Shown here: one piece after another, positions 51,101 through 61,834 of the stretch
How positions within the stretch are numbered: the stretch's first letter is position 1
Layout of the letters: every line of letters begins with the position of its first letter
Origin: Lolium rigidum
Lineage: Eukaryota; Streptophyta; Magnoliopsida; Poales; Poaceae
Reading direction: 5' to 3'
NCBI RefSeq assembly: GCF_022539505.1
Contig: NC_061510.1
Span: 273,998,330-274,062,329 of the forward strand
Length of the DNA: 64,000 nucleotides
The notes under the pieces: generated by a model
The model's input: only the letters and a program-made list of their open reading frames with translations
What the model was told of the DNA's origin: nothing
The model's database searches: none
Translations under genes and position numbers: made by a program

Positions 51101-54100
51101 GTGCTACAGCAAATAAAACAAATGGAGGGAGAAAGAAAGAAAGAAATGTTGTTTAGCTCTCTTATGCATTAAAATATACTTGTTAACAAGGTTGATCAAG
51201 TCTTGCTACCAAATAAATTTTATATGACATAAGAAGAAATAAACCTCAAATCAATCATGTTACCTTATATTGAATTGATATGGATCCAATCACAAGAGTT
51301 TGATATTCTTCTTTAGGCTCATATATAGGACAATCGATGGATCCCACTTTGATAGTTTTCACATTAAAAATTGTATTAACTCCATATACTTTGTCAATCC
51401 TCTTTGGAAAATAGACAGTATGTTCCTTATCATCAACATTGAAAGTGACTTTTCCTTTATTGCAATCAATAACAGCCCCTGCAGTATTAAGAAAGGGTCT
51501 TCCAAGAATAATGGACATATTATCATCTTCAGGCATTTCCAACACAACAAAATCAGTTAATATCAAGCAATGTTGAGTAACTTGAACAGGAATATTTTCA
51601 CATACACCAACAGATCAGCCATTTGCAAAGATATATCAGTCGGTATTAACTTATCTAAATCAAGTCTCTTATAAAGAGAAAAAGGCATCACACTAACACC
51701 TGCTCCCAAATCACATAGAGCAGTTCTAACATAATTATTCTTGATAGAACAAGGAATAGTCGGTATACCTGGGTCTCCAAGCTTCTTTGGAACCTTACCA
51801 CTGAAGGAGTAATTAGCGAGCATAGTGGAAATCTCCTCATTGGGAATTTTCCTTTTGTTAGAGACAATATCTTTCATATACTTTGAATAAGGAGGCAATT
51901 TAATAGCATCAGTCAAAGGGATTTGCAAAAATAAAGGTTTCATCCAATCACAAAATTTATTATAATGTTCCTCCTCCTTTGATTTTAGTTTCTTAGCAGG
52001 AAAAGGCATTTGCTTTTGAACCCAAGGTTCTCTTTCATTACCATGTTTCTTAGCAATAAAATCTTCTTTAGTGTACTTTTTATTTTTAGCATGCTTTTCA
52101 GGTTCTTCTTCAACCTCTTCTTTATCAGGAGTATCATCCTTATCATTATCTTTATCATGTTCATTACCACTTTCAGTTTCAGCATCAGAAATAGAAATAC
52201 TATTAGGATCATTAACAGGTTCAGAGGATTCTACAACATTCTTATGTTTCTTTTTCTTTTTCTTAGATGGAGCACTAGTTTTAGTTAGTTGAGAATCTTG
52301 TTCAACTCTTTTGGGATGCCCTTCAGGATATAGAGGATCCTGGGTAGAAACACCACCTCTAGTTGTTACTTCATAAGCATGTTTTTCTTTAGAATTATTT
52401 CCCAACAAGTCATTTTGCACTTTAGTGAGTTGATCAATTTGAGTTTGAACCATATGAAAATGTTTAACAAGTACCTTAACATCATTGGAGGTTCTCTCCA
52501 CAATATCATGCAATTCACTAATAGCTCGAGAATTTTCCATTAAATGATTCTCTACTCTCATATTAAAGTTTTCTTGCTTAACAATATAATTATCAAACTC
52601 ATCTAAGCATTGAGCAGGAGGTTTTGAATACGGAATATCTTCCCTAGTAAAGCGTTGAAGAGAGTGTACCTCAATCATGGATGAAGGGGGAGTTATATTA
52701 CATAAATCTTCTATAGGAGGTAAATTCTTCACATCTTCAGGTTTAATACCCTTCTCTTTAAGAGACTTCTTGGCTTCCCTCATATCTTCATCATTTAATT
52801 TAATCATACCCCTCTTCTTCAATATCGGTGTCGGGGTTGGTTCAGGTGTAGACCAATCATCATGATTCCGGCCTATTTTAGCCAATAATTCTTCAGCGTC
52901 GTCTGGAGTTCTTTTCCTGAAAACACAACCAGCACAACTATCCAGGTATGCCCTAGACTCAATGGTTAGTCCACTATAAAATATATCAAGTAAATCATGC
53001 TTTTCCAAATCATGATCAGGCTGAGCTCTAATAAGAGAGCAAAATCTCGCCCAAGCCTCAGGCAATTTCTCTCCATCTTCCTGGTCAAAATTATAAATTC
53101 TCTGCAAAGCAATATGTTGAGCGCTAGCAGGAAATTTTTTTCGAAAGAAAATATCTCGCAAGTCAATTGGACTTCTAATAGAACCAGGAGGCAAATTATT
53201 ATACCAAGTTTTAGCATCATCCTTTAATGAGAAAGGAAAAATTTTAGCGACAAAATAAGTACGCATCTTGACATCATCAGAAAACAAGCTACTCAGAGTA
53301 GATAACTCAATCATGTGTTCAACAACACTTTCTTTTTCAGTACCACAAAAGGGTGTTTTCTCAACAATAGCTATATGAGATAGATCAAGAGAAAAATCAT
53401 AATCTTTATCCTTAATGTTTATACGAGATGTGGCAAATTTAGGATCAGGAGACAGTTTATATCTAACAGCATGTTCTGCAAGCAACTTTTTAATTTTTCT
53501 TGCATCAGTAGTAGCATTGCATTTTTCAATAAAATCATCATCAAGTTCCACATAATCTTCATCAAGACCATCACTAGAATATTCAACAGACTCAGGTGAA
53601 TTAACAGGTGTAGCAACATTTTCATTAGGAGTTTCAGTATTTTCAATTTGCCTAGACCTAGCAATTGTAGCATCTAGAAAAGATCCTAACGAACCATCAT
53701 TATCAAGCACAGCAGAAGCATCATCACAATTATAAGAGGAATTTTCAGATTCAGCAGAAGTACCAGCATTTGAAGCTTGTGGTGGTGAAACACTTATCAC
53801 AGATGGTGAATCAAGAGCAGCAGAGGTACTAAGAGTTGTACCTTTTCTTGTAGTGGATGGTAATATGGCGATCTTAGTATCGCGAGGTTTACCCATGATG
53901 GAGACTTTGCAGCGAACAATATCAATCCAAGTGAACTTCCAAATAAAGCTATGCTCCCGGCAACGGCGCCAGAAAATAGTCTTGATGACCCACAAGTATA
54001 GGGGATCGCAACAGTCTTCGAGGGAAGTATTACCCAAATTTATTGATTCGACACAAGGGGAGACAAAGAATACTTGTAAGCCTTAACATCGGAGTTGTCA

Positions 54101-55553
54101 ATTCAGCTGCACCTAGAAACAGACTTGCTCGCAAGAGTTTATCAGTAGTAACAGTTTTATAGCAGTAGGAATAGTAAAATAACAGCAGCGGTGAAATAAA
54201 GACAGCAGTAGTGATTATAGTAAACAGCAGGATTAAAATACTGTAGGCACATGGACGGATTAACGGGCGTTGCATGGATGAGAGAAACTCATATAACAAT
54301 CAAAGCAGGGGCATTTGCAGATAATAATAAAACGGTATCCAAGTACTAATCAATCAATAGGCATGTGTTCCATATTTAGTCGTACGTGCTCGCAATGAGA
54401 AACTTGCACAACATCTTTTGTCCTACCAGCCGGTGGCAGCCGGGCCTCTAGGGAAACTACTGGAAATTAAGGTACTCCTTTTAATATAGTACCGGAGCAA
54501 AACATTAACACTCCGTGAACACATGTGATCCTCACATCATTACCATTCCCTCCGGTTGTCCCGATTTCTGTCACTTCGGGGCCATTGGTTCCGGACAGCG
54601 ACGTGTGTATACAACTTGCAGGTAAGATCATAAACAACGAATATCTTCATGAATCAATAACATGTTCAGATCTGAGATCATGGCACTCGGGCCCTAGTGA
54701 CAAGCATTAAGCATAGCAAAGTTGCAACAATATCATAAAAGTGACATCTACGGATACTAGGCACTATGCCCTAACAATCTTATGACTATTACATGACCAA
54801 TCTCATCCAATCCCTACCATCCCCTTCAGCCTATAGCGGGGGAATTACTCACACATGGATGGGGGAAACATGGCTGGTCGATGGAGAGGCGTTGGTGGTG
54901 ATGGCGGCGATGATCTCCTCCAATTCCCGTCCCGGCGGAGTGCCGGAACGGAGACTTCGGCTCCCGAGACGGAGTTTCGCGATGTGGCGGCTCTCTGGAG
55001 GGTTTTTGGCGACTTCGACTTCTCCCCGTGCGTTTTTAGGTCGAAGGCGATAAGTAGTCCGAAGGAGGGCGTCGGGGGCCAGCCGAGGGGGCCACACACT
55101 AGGGCCGCGCGGGACCCTCCTGGGCCGCGCCGGCCTAGTGTGTGGGGCCCTCGTGCCCCCACCGGCTTGCCCTTCGGCTCCGCCAATATTCCGGGAAAAT
55201 AGGGCCTTCCGTATAAATTCCGAGGTTTTTCCCGAAAGTTGGATTTCTGCACAAAAACGAGACACCAGAGCAATTCTGCTGAAAACAGCGTTAGTCCGTG
55301 TTAGTTGTATCCAAAATACACAAATTAGAGGCAAAACAATAGCAAAAGTGTTTGGGAAAGTAGATACGTTTTGGACGTATCAATCATATATGTGGGAACG
55401 CGTACGTACCTTCTTGACCAAAGGGTCTTCATAGACGACGATGAAGAACTCCTCTATGATCAATGGCAGTGTTGACGGTGGTGGTGGCAATGATGATGAT
55501 CCACTTCCCCTTCCCCTTCCCCTGCCGGTCCGCGTCCGAGACGTGGAAGCCAT
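45184..55553 (-). CDS. B3-domain protein, 171 aa, two exons
   Basis: Exon 1 (55553-55410, 144 nt) starts at an ATG in the context GCCATGG. It encodes a Ser/Arg/Gly-rich leader and EEFFIVVYEDPLVKK, the first strand of a plant B3 DNA-binding domain, ending AAGAAG|GTACGT. Exon 2 (45555-45184, 372 nt) follows the acceptor TTTCAAG in the same phase (0). It completes the domain with LQKLPKKFADYLDG, GWEKFAIAHGVDFGWFVHFK and GDDVLTVKVFDG, and then an acidic tail (SDDEDTDYESDDD). Single-B3, REM-like proteins are nuclear DNA-binding factors. The present intron is 9854 bp, 9780 of which are element C plus a duplicated target, so the original was about 74 bp. The reading frame is intact. The same-sense insert may reduce or prematurely end transcription. 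Confidence 0.88.
45608..46997 (-). repeat. 3' LTR of element C
   Basis: 1390 bp, with one substitution at its inner end (catatca for cgtatca) and a GC-rich inverted repeat at 46706-46766. The first bases are tgaggaccc where the other LTR has tgatgaccc. Confidence 0.9.
46998..49340 (-). other. Non-coding 3' internal region of element C
   Basis: The polypurine tract lies at 46998-47010 (ctccccccaagctt on +). A ~112-bp phrase is duplicated at about 47660-47770 and 47775-47870, each with actccnnccaacctt and ccatggctaaccgaatcc. It is homologous to the 32630-32720 part of Gypsy A. No gene seen. Confidence 0.7.
49341..50461 (-). pseudogene. Element C second ORF, Athila-ORF1-like
   Basis: Starts at ATG 50461 (MEGSRHQLNQQELEVQQVMR). 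After a short insertion with stop near 50252 it continues as VVQDFEFHRSPTNPMVRYKI, LSNLYTMICNGRSFSDDGGK and LPAIRYFAYFVTKC to a stop at 49341. The pattern (short leader, DFxxxxxR, then LRYFALF-like helix) resembles the plant Athila ORF-1 family found after pol in Gypsy elements; its role is unknown. A leader with the GC-rich repeat lies upstream at 50852-50905. Confidence 0.6.
50504..51250 (-). other. Spacer between protease and second ORF of element C
   Basis: RT, RNase H and integrase are absent here. It holds a GC-rich inverted repeat (50852-50905) followed on the minus strand by a C/T-rich leader and a possible GTATGT splice donor near 50690. This suggests a separate transcript for the second ORF (inference). 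Confidence 0.6.
51255..53896 (-). pseudogene. Element C gag and protease
   Basis: ATG at 53896 (MGKPRDTKIAILPSTTRKG). It has an acidic Ser-rich N-terminus, a gag core with FSLKDDAKTWYNNLPPGSI and RIYNFDQEDGEKLPEAWARF, a long Lys/Glu-rich linker and the protease site CDLGAGVSVMPFSLYKRL (about 51690). This frame stops at 51563. The homologous continuation (VVLEMPEDDNMSIILGRPFL) is in another frame at 51255-51566, so a lesion lies near 51610 beside a CTG/CAG site. The 777-codon first frame is otherwise open. Confidence 0.88.
53956..53971 (-). other. Primer-binding site of element C
   Basis: Minus-strand TGGCGCCGTTGCCGGG lies 11 bases inside the 5' LTR, identical in sequence and spacing to A and B. 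Confidence 0.8.
53983..55382 (-). repeat. 5' LTR of element C
   Basis: 1400 bp. On the minus strand it starts TGATACGTCCAAAACG and ends CTTGTGGGTCATCA. GC-rich inverted repeat at 55088-55150. Confidence 0.9.
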
Positions 55554-55628
55554 GGCAATGGATAAAGTGTATGTGAACGAAGAAGAGAGAGGCAGAACCT
55601 ATTGACACAAGGGATGGCCGTGTGGGTG

Positions 55629-55636
55629 TTTATAAG
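55629..55636 (-). promoter_or_regulatory. Candidate TATA box of the B3 gene
   Basis: Minus-strand CTTATAAA lies about 80 bp upstream of the B3 start codon. Related TATA-like phrases recur in the next two ~40-bp repeat units. Confidence 0.5.
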
Positions 55637-55755
55637 GGAGAGATGACCGTTGTAGGGGTTTACACAATAAAATAAGGAGGAGATGACCGTTGTGGGGGTT
55701 TATACACAATAAATTAAGGAGGAGACGACCGTTGTGGGGGTATATATCTCAACAA
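55637..55755. repeat. ~40-bp tandem repeat in the B3 promoter, 3 copies
   Basis: aga(t/c)gaccgttgt recurs at 55641, 55681 and 55723 with tt(t)ayacacaataaa between copies. Periods are 40 and 42. Confidence 0.8.
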
Positions 55756-55779
55756 AAAAACTAATGCGGACTATGTTGA

Positions 55780-56970
55780 CGGAAATGGAACTTCGTGATA
55801 TAGTTTATCATTTTTTGCATGAAAAGTAATGGCTACAACAATATCGGTGATGGTTTATCGTTTTTTGCGTGGAAAGTAATGGGTACAAGAAATGGGTGAT
55901 GGTGTATCATATTTTTGCGTGAAAAGTAATGGCTACAACAAAATTGGTGATGGTTTATCGTTTCCCTTATCGTTTTTTGCGTTGAAAGTAATGGGTACAA
56001 GAAATGGGTGATGGTGTATCATATTTTTGCGTGAAAAGTAATGGCTACAACAAAATCGGTGATGGTTTATCGTTTTTTGCGTTGAAAGTAATGGGTACAA
56101 GAAATGGGTGATGGTGTATCATTTTTTTGCGTGAAAAGTAATGGCTACAACAAAATCGGTGATGGTTTATCATTTTTTGCGTGGAAAGTAATGGCTACAA
56201 GAAATGGGTGATGGTGTATCATATTTTTGCGTGAAAAGTAATGGCTACAACAAAATTGGTGATGGTTTATTGTTTCCCTTATCGTTTTCGTTGAAAGTAA
56301 TGGGTACAAGAAATGGGTGATGGTGTATCATATTTTTGCGTGAAAAGTAATGGCTACAACAAAATCGGTGATGGTTTATCGTTTTTTGTGTTGAAAGTAA
56401 TGGGTACAAGAAATGGGTGATGGTGTATCATTTTTTTGCGTGAAAAGTAATGGCTACAACAAAATCGGTGATGGTTTATCATTTTTTGCGTGGAAAGTAA
56501 TGGCTACAAGAAATGGGTGATGGTGTACTCCCTCCTTCACAGTTTATTAGGCGCGTGCGTACCCTAGGTCATCAATTTAACCTATATAATTTAAATTATA
56601 TAATACAAAAATTATATCATTAGAAAATAGAACATCTGAACTTTCTAATGATATAATTTTTATAACATATAACTAATGTTAACTTGATCAAATTTGCAAC
56701 CTAGGGGTACGCGCGTGCCTTATAAACTATGAGAGAGGGAGTATCATTTTTTTTGCGTGAAAAGTAATGGCTACAACAAATCGGTGATGGTTTATCATTT
56801 TTTTGCGTGAAAAGTATTGGCTACAACAAATCGGTGATGGTTTATCATTTTTTTGCGTGGAAAGTAATGGCTACAACAAATCGGTGATGGTTTATCGTTT
56901 TTTGCGTGGAAAGTAATGGCTACAACAAATCGGTGATGGTTTATCGTTTTTTGCGTGAAAAGTAATGCCT
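55780..56970. repeat. Layered tandem repeat, ~49-bp unit, ~20 copies
   Basis: The basic unit holds aaagtaatggctacaa, ggtgatggtttatc and ttttttgcgtg. Alternating variants (ggctacaacaaaat(c/t)ggtgatggtt, gggtacaagaaatgggtgatggtg) form ~98-bp pairs. A larger block marked by tttccctta is repeated at 55961 and 56273 (312 bp). The right part, after the Stowaway insert, uses simpler 49-bp units. Confidence 0.9.
56528..56741. mobile_element. Stowaway MITE inside the tandem repeat, 214 bp
   Basis: Starts ctccctccttcac and ends gagagagggag, with TA on both sides (56526-56527, 56742-56743). Inverted arms extend about 30 bp and the centre is AT-rich. Repeat units resume on the right, so it entered an existing array. 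Confidence 0.9.
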
Positions 56971-56999
56971 AAAAAGATTTTATAATTTAGCTCGTGAAA

Positions 57000-57962
57000 A
57001 ATAATGCAGAAAACCAAAATTTAGCGTACTGGGTAACCGTCCTTTCGCATACATAGAGGGTGGAAGCTAACCGACGACAGAGAGAGAGAGGGTGGTGGCC
57101 CCGACCAGAGAGAGAGATAGGGATTATCCTGCCCGTTAGATCATACGATCAACGGTCGTCGGGCACGATCCGCGTGACATGGGCTAGTCCAATTAGGGCA
57201 ATGTTGGGCGTCTGTGAGAGTGTGTGAAGGGAGAGGGCAAAACTGAGTAGTATCAAGAAACCAAGGGCAAGTGAGTAGTAAACAGACTAAGGGATTGAAA
57301 TATGAGATTTAAAAATTGGAAAATACGTGTTTTGTACAATGAAACCCATCTTGGCCTACCTCAAACTATTTGCAATACAAATCTACACGAGTGTGAAAAT
57401 TATGGCCTCATTCGGACAAAGTATGTTTTGGGGAAAGCTGTTTTGGGTAGGGCTTATTATGGAAAACCATGCACCTTCATAGCTACTAGGTGATTTGAGA
57501 AGTGGCAATTTGTGGTGAAACTTGATTTATCTATGATTTATCTATGATTTATCTATGATTTGAGAAGTGGCAATTTGTGGTAAAGACTCCATGAGTAAGT
57601 GCCACTCTTTTTCGGATTTTTTTGCACATTAAATAACTCATTTAACTAGTTAATCCCATTTGTTGACTCTCTCGTTGACCAGCCACTTGAGGGTAAAACT
57701 GAGTATATTGCACTAGCCGGTATTAGCACTCAAGGAGAAAACTCGAGCACACAAAAAATGCTAGTATATGACTCGAGGGTATACCCGAGTATATCTAAAT
57801 TTCCGGGGTTAGACTCGAGGACGCGTGTTGCGGTGCAGAAGTGGAAGACGTGCCATTGTTGACGCGTGTCGCGGTGCAGACGTGCAAATAGTGGACGCGT
57901 AGGACGCGGGTCGCATTTAGGACGCGTAAGCCCCTCCCTCCCTCCCTCTGCACACAGTCGTC
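57000..57962. other. Intergenic, CGCG-box cluster before an LTR
   Basis: GA-rich microsatellite at 57077-57110. A direct repeat with gatttgagaagtggcaattt occurs at about 57493 and 57557, around three ttatctatga units. From 57820 to 57930 there are four gacgcgt/ggacgcg sites, followed by a ccctccctccctc tract. This looks like a promoter edge, but no gene start remains. Confidence 0.4.
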
Positions 57963-58994
57963 TGATGTCTACGGGTGCTTCTATTCTTGTAGACAGTGTT
58001 GGGCCTCCAAGAGCAGAGGTTTGTAGAACAGCAGCAAGTTTTCCCTTAAGTGGATCACCCAAGGTTTATCGAACTCAGGGAGGAAGAGGTCAAAGATATC
58101 CCTCTCAAGCAACCCTTCAACCACAAAGCAAGAAGTCTCTTGTGTCCCCAACACACCTAATAGGTGCACTAGTTCGGCGAAGAGATAGTGAAATACAAGT
58201 GGTATGAATGAATATGAGCAGTAGTACGGTGCCAGAAAATAGCTTACTGGCGTGCAGTTAATGGTAGTAATATTGTAGGAAGTAAACAAGCAGTAGTAAC
58301 GCAGCAGTAGTAACGCAGTAAAACAGTAAACAAGCAGCGATAGCAATATTTAGGAACAAGGCCTAGGGATTATACTTTCACTAGTGGACACTCTCAACTT
58401 TGATCACATAACAGAATAGATAAATGCATACTCTACACTCTCTTGTTGGATGATGAACACATTGCGTAGGATTACACGAACCCTCAATGCCGGAGTTAAC
58501 AAGCTCCACAATTCAATGTTCATATTTAAATAACATTAGAGTGCATGAAAGATCGATACGACTAAACCAAGTACTAACATAGCATGCACACTGTCACCTT
58601 CACACCAGTTAGGAGGAATAGATCACATCAATACCATCATAGTAATAGTTAACTTCATAATCTACAAGAGATCATAATCATAGCCTACGCCAAGTACTAA
58701 CACGGATGCACACACTCGTCACCATTACACCGTGCAGGGAGGAATAAAACTACTTTAATAACATCACTAGAGTAGCACATGGATAAATTGTAATACAAAA
58801 CACATTGCAATCATAAAGGGATATAAATAAGCACTTCACTATGCCATTCATAACAGTGAATAAGTATTCTGTGAAATATAGCCTAAGAGACCCACACGGT
58901 GCACACACTGTCACCTTTACACACGTGGGACAAGGAGTCTCCGGAGATCACATAAGTAAAACTCACTTGACTAGCACAATGACATCTAGATTAC
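57963..58994. mobile_element. LTR-type fragment interrupted by Gypsy B
   Basis: Starts tgatgtctacgggtgct, a terminal phrase that recalls an abundant Triticeae LTR. It holds no ORF and ends where Gypsy B begins, so the rest would lie beyond the right edge. Classification is from memory. Confidence 0.5.
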
Positions 58995-60510
58995 TGATAC
59001 GTCCAATTTGCATCACTATTTTGTATCATAATTTGCTGTTATTCATTGATATATTTCATATTGGGACACAATACTTATGTTATTTCATCTATTTTGCATG
59101 TTTCATCATCATTGGAGGATCAAACACCGGAGCCAGGATTCTCGCTGGAAAAAGCACCGTCAGAACGCAATATTTCGGAAGATCAACTGTGGAAGGAAAT
59201 TTCACGTAAATTCCTATTTTTCCAGATGACGGAGGGAGCCAAAAGGGGAAGAAGAGAGGGGCCATCGTGGGCCCGGACCATAGGGCGGCGCGGCCCAAGG
59301 CCCGGCCGCGCCACCCTATGCTCCGGGGGCCCACGACCCCTTTCGCCTCCTTTTCTTCGCGTACTCCTTCGTCCCGAAAACCTAAGCCACGGAGGGATCC
59401 TCACGAAGGGTTACAGCCGCCTCTGCGGGGCGGAGAACACCAGAGAGAAAAGAGCTCTCCGGCGGGCAAGGAATCCGCCGGGGAAATTCCCTCCCGGAGG
59501 GGGAAATCGACGCCATCGCCATCGTCATCGAGCGGGACATCATCTCCATCATCATCATCATCATCTCCACCATCTACACCGCCATCACCACCGCTGCACC
59601 TCGTCATCGCTGTAGCAATTCGGGTTAAATCTTGATTGTTTGATAGGGGAAACTCTCCCGGTGTTATTCTATACTTGTTGTAGATGCTATTGAGTGAAAC
59701 CATTGAACCAAGGTTTATGTTCAGATTGTTATTCATCATCATATCACCTCTGATTGTATTCCATATGATGTCTCGTGAGTAGTTCGTTTAGTTCTTGAGG
59801 ACATGGGTGAAGTCTAAATGCTAGTAGTGAATTATGGTTGAGTAATATTCAATGTTATGATATTTAAGTTGTGGTGTCATTCTTCTAGTGGTGTCGTGTG
59901 AACGTCGACTACATGACACTTCACCATTTATGGGCCTAGGGGAGTGCATCTTGTATTCGGTTGCTAATTGCGGGGTTGCCGGAGTGACGAAACCTAAGCC
60001 CCCGTTAGTATATCGATGCGGGAGGGATCGCGAGATCTCGTAGTTTAAGGCCGTGGTTAGATTTATCTTAATTACTTTCTTGTAGTTGCGGATGCTTGCA
60101 AGGGGTATAATCACAAGTATGTATTAGTCCTAGGAAGGGCGGTGCATTAGCATAGGTTCACCCACACAACACTTATCAAAACAATGAAGATTAATCAGTC
60201 TGTATGTAGCGAAAGCACTAGACTAAAATCCCCGTGTGTCCTCAGGAACGTTTGGTCATTATAAGTAATCAAACCGGCTTGTCCTTTGTGCTAAAAAGGA
60301 TTGGGCCACTCGCTGCAATTATTTCTCTCGCATTTTATTTACTTGTACTTTATTTATCTGAAATATCAAAACCCCCGAATACTTGTCCGTGAGCATTTAC
60401 GGTGAATCCTTCATCGAAAGCTGCTGCCAACACCTTCTGCTCCTCGTTGGGTTCGACACTCTTATTTATCGAAAGTACTACGATACACCCCCTATACTTG
60501 TGGGTCATCA
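58995..60510 (+). repeat. 5' LTR of Gypsy B
   Basis: TGATACGTCC...GGGTCATCA, like A. GC-rich inverted repeat at 59279-59320 with different loop bases from A. ATC microsatellite of intermediate length. Confidence 0.9.
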
Positions 60511-60561
60511 AGACTATTTTCTGGCGCCGTTGCCGGGGAGTGAAGCGCTATTGGTATTTCT

Positions 60562-61834
60562 ATGAATGAAGTTAGGAAGAAACTATTCACTATATCGCTG
60601 TCTGGTAAAGCGGCGCACTGGTATAAATTGCTGAAGAATGGTGATTCTATTGATTGGGAGGACATTGTGCCTTTATTTTATTCCAAATTTTATCCTCCAA
60701 GTGAAATTCACAAAGATCGGAACCGCATATATAATTTCTGGCCTCATGATGGAGAGAGTATTGCCCAAGCTTGGGGGAGATTGAAGTCTTTAATGCTCAA
60801 ATGCCCCATTCATGAGCTTCCCGGTAATGTTATTATTGATAATTTCTATGCAAGACTTTCTTTTCAAGACAAGACCTTGCTGGATACTTCTTGTTCTGGA
60901 TCATTTACGCGCAAGAATGAAGAGTTTAAAAGGGACCTTCTTGATCGGATCCAAGAAAATACTCGAAGGATGGGAGAACGACAAAGATAGAGAATCGGGT
61001 ATAATTTATGATTATAAATGCATTGAAGCTTTTATGGATACCGATAAATTTCGTAATATGAGTGCTACATATGGTCTTGATTCCCAAGTTGTTGCAAATC
61101 TTTATAGAGCTTTTGCCTCTCATTATGAACTGCCTAAGAAGAATTTTGATAAGTATCATGAACCGTATAAAGATAAAATTGATTCATCCGTAAACAAATG
61201 TGTAGTGGTTGAAACTGTTGATAATGTTATTCCTGAAGCTTATATTGAAAAAACTCCTTTCCCTGCTAAAATGAAGGAGTACTCTATCATATCTAGTGCA
61301 GTTAATAAAAGTGAAAAGAAACCTAAAGAACCTGAAGAACAAATTAAAATCGAACCTGCTGTTGCAATAGTTAAAGATCTTGTGACTGAAAATGTGGAGG
61401 ATGGTCATATTATTTTCTGTGAAGATGCTTCTAATATTGTTTCACATCCTAATAAATCCAAACAAGTTAGTGTTCCTATGCTATCTGTTAGAATTGGTGA
61501 TCATTGCTATTATGGTTTATGTGATATTGGTGCAAGTGTTAGTGCTATTCCTTATGAACTTTACACGGAGATTATGCACGAAATTGGTTCTTGTGAACTT
61601 GAAGATATTGATGTGGTTATTCATCTGGCTAATAGAGAAACTATTTCTCCAATTGGTATTGTTCGGGATGTGGAAGTTCTATGTGGTAAGATTAAATATC
61701 CTGCTGACTTTTTGGTACTTGGTTCTGCTGCTAGTGATCATTGTCCTATCATTTTTGGTAGACCTTTTCTAAATACTTGTGGAGCTATTATAGATTGTAA
61801 GAAAGAGAAAATTTTGACTAGATTTGCTTGGTGA
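60562..61834 (+). pseudogene. Gypsy B gag (start lost) and protease
   Basis: The first visible residues, MNEVRKKLFTISLSGKAAHW, correspond to the middle of A's gag, so the true start is deleted. The frame changes near 60965, then runs without a break through YDYKCIEAFMDTDKF, the gag tail and the protease site CDIGASVSAIPYEL to IIFGRPFLNT. It ends early near 61830, where gcttgg replaces gctgg. Confidence 0.88.

Larger units (their letters stand above)
45608..55382 (-). mobile_element. Non-autonomous Gypsy-type element C in the B3 intron
   Basis: LTRs at 45608-46997 and 53983-55382, TSD atcat at 45603-45607 and 55383-55387. On the minus strand it has a primer site, gag-protease, a spacer, a second ORF and a non-coding 3' region, but no RT, RNase H or integrase. 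LTR ends, primer site and polypurine tract match elements A and B. The left LTR lacks a ~10-bp stretch present in the right (near 54115). The layout resembles Triticeae non-autonomous families with an Athila-type ORF; the family name is not asserted. Confidence 0.93.

Noticed and set aside
57730..58346. ORFs near the CGCG cluster as a gene
   Set aside because: They read into the LTR-like sequence and show low-complexity, Tyr/Ser/Leu-rich translation without domains.
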